A DNA stretch of 34,743 nucleotides, taken from Acidobacteria bacterium RIFCSPLOWO2_12_FULL_67_14b. GTDB lineage: Bacteria; Acidobacteriota; Vicinamibacteria; Vicinamibacterales; UBA2999. Under the pieces are notes generated by a model, which was not told the DNA's origin, did not search any database, and was given only the letters and a program-made list of their open reading frames with translations. A program made the position numbers and the translations under genes. The stretch covers positions 863 through 35,605 of the forward strand of contig MELE01000010.1 in the NCBI GenBank assembly GCA_001768615.1, read 5' to 3'. Shown in pieces: positions 30,671-34,743 of the stretch (position 1 is the first letter of the stretch; every line of letters begins with the position of its first letter).

Positions 30671-31498
30671 ATGTCTCTGAGAAACCGAACCCTCTTCATC
30701 ACCGGTGCCTCCCGCGGCATCGGGCACGCCATCGCCCTCCGCGCCGCCGCCGACGGCGCCAACATCGTGATTGCCGCGAAAACCGCGGAGCCGCATCCGA
30801 AGTTGCCGGGGACGATCCACACCGCCGCCGCGGACGTGGAGCAGGCGGGCGGGCAGGCGCTGCCCGTCGCGGTCGATATCCGCGACGAGGCCCAGGTCGA
30901 CGCGGCGATCGCCGCCGCGGTCGCGCGGTTCGGCGGCATCGACATCCTCGTCAACAACGCGTCGGCGATCTCGCTCACCGGCACGCTCGACACGCCGATG
31001 AAGCGGTTCGACCTGATGCACCAGGTCAACACCCGCGGCACGTTCCTCTGCTCGCAGAAGGCGATTCCGCACCTCGCGAAGTCGGCCAACCCGCACATCC
31101 TCAACCTCGCGCCGCCGCTGCCGTCGATCCTCGACGCGAAGTGGTTCGCCCCGCACGTGGCCTACACGATGGCGAAGTTCGGCATGTCCTTGTGCGTCCT
31201 TGGCATGGCGGAGGAGTTCCGCGCGCAGGGCATCGCCGTCAACGCGCTCTGGCCCCGGACGACGATCGATACCGAAGCCATCCGCCTGATCGCGGGTCAG
31301 GCGGCGCGGAAGCAGACGCGATCGCCGGCGATCATGGCCGACGCCGCCCATTGGATCCTCACGCAACCGAGCCGGGAGCTGACGGGCCGCTTTCTGATCG
31401 ATGACGACGTGGTGCGCGGCGCGGGCGTGACCGACCTGTCACGCTATCGCGACCCGGATGTGAGGGAGGACGAGTTGAGGCCGGACTTCTTCGTGTAG
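30671..31498 (+). CDS. Short-chain dehydrogenase/reductase, HSDL2-like
   Basis: A 275-residue classical SDR. TGASRGIG (11-18) binds the dinucleotide and NNAS (95-98) stabilises the fold; the catalytic pair is Tyr165 and Lys169 in AYTMAKFGMSL. The protein resembles hydroxysteroid dehydrogenase-like 2 without its SCP2 domain (ILNLAPPL and VLGMAEEFRAQGIAVNALWPRT). In relatives as I recall them the PP motif is preceded by Ser; here Ala147 stands there, although Ser152 lies 13 residues before Tyr165 and may serve. Substrate is unknown. ATG 30671 has a GAAAAGGGG ribosome site. It is divergent from the antitoxin gene. Confidence 0.88.
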   Translation: MSLRNRTLFITGASRGIGHAIALRAAADGANIVIAAKTAEPHPKLPGTIHTAAADVEQAGGQALPVAVDIRDEAQVDAAIAAAVARFGGIDILVNNASAISLTGTLDTPMKRFDLMHQVNTRGTFLCSQKAIPHLAKSANPHILNLAPPLPSILDAKWFAPHVAYTMAKFGMSLCVLGMAEEFRAQGIAVNALWPRTTIDTEAIRLIAGQAARKQTRSPAIMADAAHWILTQPSRELTGRFLIDDDVVRGAGVTDLSRYRDPDVREDELRPDFFV

Positions 31499-31524
31499 GG
31501 CCGCCCCCCGAAAGCTGAAAGCTG

Positions 31525-32427
31525 TCAGAACCGCCCGGCGCCGGTCCAGCGCCCCGGCTCTTCACCGGTGAACACGCGCCAGCCAATCGTCGGATTGCCG
31601 CAGTGCTGCACGAGCATGTCAACCAGGTGCACCTGCGTGGTGCCCTCGTCGTTCTGTGAGCCGAAGTTGTAGGCCGCCTCGTCGCCCGCGGCGACCACCG
31701 GCGTGCCGTTGTTGTCGGCGGCGGTGCGCGTCGGCTTGGCGTTGTAGCCCCAGCGGGTATCGAAGGTGCGGAAGTGATCGATCACCCGGTTCTGCCACGG
31801 ATTGGGGACGTACTTGATGCCGGCCGGGCACGAATCGCGCGCGTCGCCGAATTTCGCCAGCTCGCCGCGCATGTCGGGCAGCGGCAGCTGCTGGCCCGCG
31901 GCCGGGTTCGGCGTCCGCTTCTCGCCGGGCGCCAGGGTTTGCGGCGGCGGGATCACGGTGCCGGTCGTGGTGAACGACAGCACATTGGACCAGGGACCGA
32001 ACTGATCCTCATACTCGACGCGCACACGCCAGAATACCTTCGTGCCCGTGGCGATTGCCGTCGGCACCACGAAGCGCATGATCAACTGGCTGTCGAGAGC
32101 GCCGATGCCGGTCTGCAGGATCGGGTCGAAGGTCTCGGCCGTGCTGAGCTGATACCGATGCGTCATCGACGGCTTTTCGAAGCGGCCGACGCCCGGTTGC
32201 GCCGATAACGTCGGCTTCACGGTGACGCCCGTCGCGCCGTTCAGCGGGAAAATCGCGACCGGGGCGGTGACCTTGAGCGTCGAGCCGTCGGGATTGGAGG
32301 CGGCGCCCCCGTTTCCGGCCACCGCGCTGGGCGAGGTGAGCGGCTGCATCCCGCTTTCGCAAGCCGCCAGGGTGAACGCGCACAGGGCGGCGAATGCCGC
32401 CCCCTTCAGATGAGCTGTTGACATCAT
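31525..32427 (-). CDS. Lipoprotein with fibronectin-like region, unknown function
   Basis: A 300-residue protein with a lipoprotein signal (AAFAALCAFTLAACESG, lipobox LAAC). Residues about 50-155 form a beta-sandwich resembling a fibronectin type III or Ig-like domain (APVAIFPLNGATGVTVKPTL, FWRVRVEYEDQFGPWSNVLSF). The C-terminal part has RGELAKFGDARDSCPAGIKYVPN, RVIDHFRTFDTRWGYNAKPTR and TTQVHLVDMLVQHCGNPTIGWRVF, with two Cys that may pair. No enzyme motif is recognised; such proteins occur as exported components in related genomes. ATG 32427 is chosen; ATG 32424 is equally possible. It ends 26 nt after the convergent SDR stop. Confidence 0.75.
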   Translation of the reverse strand: MMSTAHLKGAAFAALCAFTLAACESGMQPLTSPSAVAGNGGAASNPDGSTLKVTAPVAIFPLNGATGVTVKPTLSAQPGVGRFEKPSMTHRYQLSTAETFDPILQTGIGALDSQLIMRFVVPTAIATGTKVFWRVRVEYEDQFGPWSNVLSFTTTGTVIPPPQTLAPGEKRTPNPAAGQQLPLPDMRGELAKFGDARDSCPAGIKYVPNPWQNRVIDHFRTFDTRWGYNAKPTRTAADNNGTPVVAAGDEAAYNFGSQNDEGTTQVHLVDMLVQHCGNPTIGWRVFTGEEPGRWTGAGRF

Positions 32428-32523
32428 AGGAACTACTGATTCTATCGGTCCGGGGTTCGGGCTCAATAGTTATTTCCAAGGAAGGCGCGTTCCGGGCCGG
32501 AATCCCACACTATCGTATGGGGC

Positions 32524-33507
32524 ATGGCCCCCGCCCTGCTGTCTGCTGCTCAGCTTCACGAGCCCATCCTGCCCCTGGTCCGGCCGGCCGTGGTCGTGCT
32601 CCATCCAGACCAGACGATCCAGGACGCGCTCGCCGCCATCCGTGCCTCGGCCATGCCGAGCTCGATCCACTACTTCTACGTGGTGGATGCCGAGCGGCTC
32701 GTCGGCGTCGTGCCGACCCCGAAGCTGCTGGGCGCCTCTCCCGAACACAAGGTGTCGGAGGTGATGGTCCACAACGTCGTCGCCATCCCGGATTGGGCCA
32801 CGGTGCTGATTGCGAGCGAATACTTCGCAACGCGCCGTCTGCTGGCGTTCCCCGTGGTCGATGCCGGCGGCCGGTTGCTGGGCGTGGTCGACGTGAGCCT
32901 GTTCACCGACGAAGTGATCGACCTGGCGCGCCGCACCTACGACGACATCTTCCAGTTGATCGGCGTGCACGGCACAGCGCAGCGATCGCCATGGTCCGCG
33001 TTCAAGGATCGATTCCCGTGGCTGCTCTGCAACGTCGCGGGCGGGCTGATTGCGGCGTTCATTGCGAGCCGCTTCGAGTACCTGCTCGCGGAGGTCGTGG
33101 TGCTGGCGCTCTTCATCCCGATCGTGCTCGCGCTCGGCGAGAGCGTGAGCATGCAGGCGGTGACGCTCACGCTGCAGAGCCTCACCGACGGGCCGTTCGT
33201 GTTCAGGCGGCTGACGGCGGCGCTCTGGAAGGAGTTCCGGACGGCGACGCTCCTGGGGCTCGGCTGCGGGGGCGTGGTCGGCGCCGTGGTGCTGGTCTGG
33301 CGCGGAGAGCCGACCGTGGCGGCCACCATCGCGTCCGCGATCGCGGCGTCGATGGTCGTGGCGTGCCTGCTGGGCGTGGCGTTTCCGGCCGTGCTGCGCG
33401 CGGTCAACGCCGATCCGCGGATCGCCGCGGGCCCCGTCGTGCTGGCGCTCGCCGACGTGGCGACGTTGTTGTTCTACTTCGGCTTCGGCGCCCGCTTCCT
33501 CGCCTGA
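32524..33507 (+). CDS. mgtE: Short MgtE-type divalent cation transporter with CBS pair
   Basis: A 327-residue protein. Two CBS domains cover about residues 15-135 (HPDQTIQDALAAIR, VSEVMVHNVVAIPDW, LLAFPVVDAGGRLLGVVD), followed by five membrane segments from about 165. LGESVSMQAVTLTLQ in segment 2 and DPRIAAGPVVLALADVATLLFYFGFGARFLA at the end, with Asp in segment 5, match the MgtE pore. MgtE transports Mg2+ gated by the cytoplasmic domain. The usual N-terminal superhelical domain is absent, as in short homologues. ATG 32524 is 7 nt after TATCGT with no ribosome site, a leaderless pattern. Its 3' end overlaps the pseudouridine synthase remnant. Confidence 0.88.
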   Translation: MAPALLSAAQLHEPILPLVRPAVVVLHPDQTIQDALAAIRASAMPSSIHYFYVVDAERLVGVVPTPKLLGASPEHKVSEVMVHNVVAIPDWATVLIASEYFATRRLLAFPVVDAGGRLLGVVDVSLFTDEVIDLARRTYDDIFQLIGVHGTAQRSPWSAFKDRFPWLLCNVAGGLIAAFIASRFEYLLAEVVVLALFIPIVLALGESVSMQAVTLTLQSLTDGPFVFRRLTAALWKEFRTATLLGLGCGGVVGAVVLVWRGEPTVAATIASAIAASMVVACLLGVAFPAVLRAVNADPRIAAGPVVLALADVATLLFYFGFGARFLA

Positions 33508-33785
33508 GCCCAGCCGGGGAAGGCGCGGGCCAGTTCCCGGGTGCCAACCGTTCTCCAGGCGCCCGGCGCCAGCCGGCCGACCGGCACGACGTGCGCGGCG
33601 AGATCCGTCAGCAGGTCGAACACGGTGGTGCGGCCCTCCGGATCGGATCGCGTGGTCACGACCCCGCGCGGCTTGTGCAGGAGGATCGTGACCGGTGCGG
33701 GCCGCGCCTGGGCCCGGCTGGCGAGGCCCAGCTTCGAGATCGCCCGCTCGAGCGGGACGTGCGCCTTACGAGCGGTAATTGCCAA
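33474..33785 (-). pseudogene. Remnant of an RsuA/RluB-type pseudouridine synthase
   Basis: The 103-residue frame begins VPLERAISKLGLASRAQA, the start of an S4 RNA-binding domain, and jumps to RPAPVTILLHKPRGVVTTRSDPEGRTTVFDLL, the beginning of the synthase domain. VVPVGRL should continue to the catalytic Asp in a GRLD-x-x-T-G-L motif; it instead reads APGAWRTVGTRELARAFP, which matches the C-terminal end of the family (usually after LGDL). Two in-frame deletions thus removed the S4 tail and the whole catalytic core. The product cannot modify RNA. It overlaps the ends of yajQ (20 nt) and mgtE (34 nt). A recent origin is suggested because the remaining text is still well conserved. Confidence 0.72.
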
Positions 33786-34269
33786 ACTGGAGGGCGATGC
33801 CGAAATCTTTCGCGCGCAGGGCCGCCATGGCGGCCTGCAGCTCGTCTTTCGACGCCGACGACACGCGGATTTGATCCGCCTGGATGGCGGCCTGCACCTT
33901 CTTCATCTTGAGGTCCTTGAGGTGCTTGACGATCTCGCGCGCCGCATCGCTCGGAATGCCCTGCTGCAGCGTGATCACCTGCCTGACCGTGCTGCCCGCG
34001 GCCGCCTGGATCTCTTCCCGCTTCATGTTCTTCACCGGCACGCTGCGCTTGATGAGGCGCGTCTGCAGGACGTCCCACACGGACTCGAGCTTGAAGTTGT
34101 CGTCGGCGGTCAACGTCAGCGTGCTGGCCTTCTGGTCGAGGTCGATCGCGGCGATCGAGCCCTTGAAGTCGAAGCGCTGGCCGATCTCCTTGCGGGCCTG
34201 GTTCACGGCGTTGTCCACCTCGGGCAGATCGATGTTCGACGTCACGTCGAAGGAGTACGTGCTGGCCAT
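33766..34269 (-). CDS. yajQ: YajQ-family nucleotide-binding protein
   Basis: A 167-residue protein of the standard YajQ length. Signature sequences are ASTYSFDVTSNIDLPEVDNA at the start, EIGQRFDFKG, LESVWDVLQTRLIKR, KMKKVQAAIQADQIRVS and the C-terminal LQFGNYR. Family members bind nucleotides; one Xanthomonas homologue binds cyclic di-GMP and acts in virulence signalling, others bind tRNA or ATP in vitro. ATG 34269 follows TAGGAT by 7 nt with no ribosome site, as for several other genes here. It is divergent from fdhD and ends inside the pseudouridine synthase remnant. Confidence 0.95.
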   Translation of the reverse strand: MASTYSFDVTSNIDLPEVDNAVNQARKEIGQRFDFKGSIAAIDLDQKASTLTLTADDNFKLESVWDVLQTRLIKRSVPVKNMKREEIQAAAGSTVRQVITLQQGIPSDAAREIVKHLKDLKMKKVQAAIQADQIRVSSASKDELQAAMAALRAKDFGIALQFGNYRS

Positions 34270-34305
34270 GAAGCCGATCCTAACTGATTGATATACTCGT
34301 GGCGA

Positions 34306-34743
34306 GTGCCACACAGCAGCGACGCGCGCGGCACGGGACCCGGCATCCGCGAGATCGCGGTTGCGCGCCGGGGTCCCGGCACGGCCGGGGATCGCGAGCG
34401 CGTGGCGGTTGAAGAGCCGATGGAGGTGCGCGTCAACGGCGCGCCGTTCGCGGTGATCATGCGCACGCCAGGGGCCGACCGCGATCTGGCCGCCGGCTTC
34501 CTGCTTGCCGAAGACGTGATCCGCGGCGCCGGCGAAATCGGCGCGATCACCTACTGCGACGACGCCGAGGACGAAGGGCGCGGCAACACGATCAACGTCA
34601 CCGTGACCGGCGGCGCGGTCGAGCGGCTGGACGCGCGGCTCGGCGAGCGGCGGCAGGTGATGATGACCTCGTCGTGCGGCCTCTGTGGCCGCCGGACCAT
34701 CGAGTCGCTGCGGGCCCGCGTGTCGTCGGTCGCCGGGCAGTGG
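34306..34743 (+). CDS. fdhD: Sulfur carrier/sulfurtransferase FdhD (5' part)
   Basis: The first 146 codons are present; the rest lies beyond the right edge. VEEPMEVRVNGAPFAVIMRTPG and DLAAGFLLAEDVIRG are the typical opening, and SSCGLCG carries Cys124 and Cys127, the pair that takes up sulfur from a cysteine desulfurase and passes it to the molybdenum cofactor of formate dehydrogenase. The start is GTG 34306, 8 nt after TATACT (34292-34297), again a nearly leaderless arrangement. A formate dehydrogenase is probably encoded nearby outside the window. Confidence 0.93.
   Translation, partial: MPHSSDARGTGPGIREIAVARRGPGTAGDRERVAVEEPMEVRVNGAPFAVIMRTPGADRDLAAGFLLAEDVIRGAGEIGAITYCDDAEDEGRGNTINVTVTGGAVERLDARLGERRQVMMTSSCGLCGRRTIESLRARVSSVAGQW

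Overview
The window is dense, very GC-rich bacterial DNA with short intergenic gaps and genes on both strands. The gene content (a LysW carrier-protein operon, an Sdh1-type succinate dehydrogenase, many secreted beta-propeller and TPR proteins, PIN-type toxin-antitoxin pairs) and the intergenic repeats suggest an uncultivated Acidobacteriota, perhaps class Vicinamibacteria. That placement is inference; there is no rRNA or other phylogenetic marker to fix it. I saw no tRNA, rRNA, CRISPR array, insertion sequence or phage gene.

Layout. 1-3.4 kb: minus-strand group of an FMN alpha-hydroxy-acid oxidase, a pirin and a Tat-type M24 peptidase that runs off the left edge. 3.5-4.15 kb: a VapBC-like pair with a palindromic operator. 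4.16-9.46 kb: a tight minus-strand operon lysW-lysX-lysY-lysZ-lysJ-lysK, which builds lysine and/or ornithine on a carrier protein, preceded by an FmdB-like zinc ribbon gene. 9.8-12.2 kb: two divergent secreted beta-propeller genes around a repeat-rich gap. 12.2-14.8 kb: a PaaI-type thioesterase, a small exported protein and a UGT-like glycosyltransferase. 14.8-17.6 kb: an MFS remnant, proline dehydrogenase, a charged small protein, a truncated haemoglobin and an OsmC protein. 17.6-22.9 kb: a 2OG-Fe(II) oxygenase, an exported TPR/CHAT protein lacking its catalytic centre, and a class A penicillin-binding protein. 23-27.5 kb: sdhC-sdhA-sdhB and two accessory genes. 27.5-30.7 kb: an RsbW-like ATPase, a possible structured RNA, a Tat-exported zinc ribbon protein, an M20 amidohydrolase and a second PIN toxin-antitoxin pair. 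30.7-34.7 kb: an SDR, a lipoprotein, a short MgtE, a pseudouridine synthase remnant, YajQ and the start of FdhD.

Four themes stand out. First, three unrelated genes (MFS transporter, CHAT protein, RsuA-type pseudouridine synthase) each keep both ends but have lost the middle in frame, including the catalytic or transport core. Second, a 20-nt perfect palindrome (GGCGGGTCT-N2-AGACCCGCC) occurs three times, each time with the TAG stop codon of a minus-strand gene at its edge. Third, many genes carry a TANNNT hexamer (often TATACT) 6-10 nt before the start codon and no Shine-Dalgarno sequence, as expected for leaderless or very short-leader transcripts. Fourth, an orphan plus-strand terminator preceded by a three-stem fold lies between the divergent rsbW-like and zinc ribbon genes and may mark a small RNA or leader.

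The lys operon, Sdh complex, PBP, proline dehydrogenase, MgtE, YajQ and FdhD are chromosomal housekeeping functions, so the window looks like core genome with scattered toxin-antitoxin genes and repeats rather than a mobile island.
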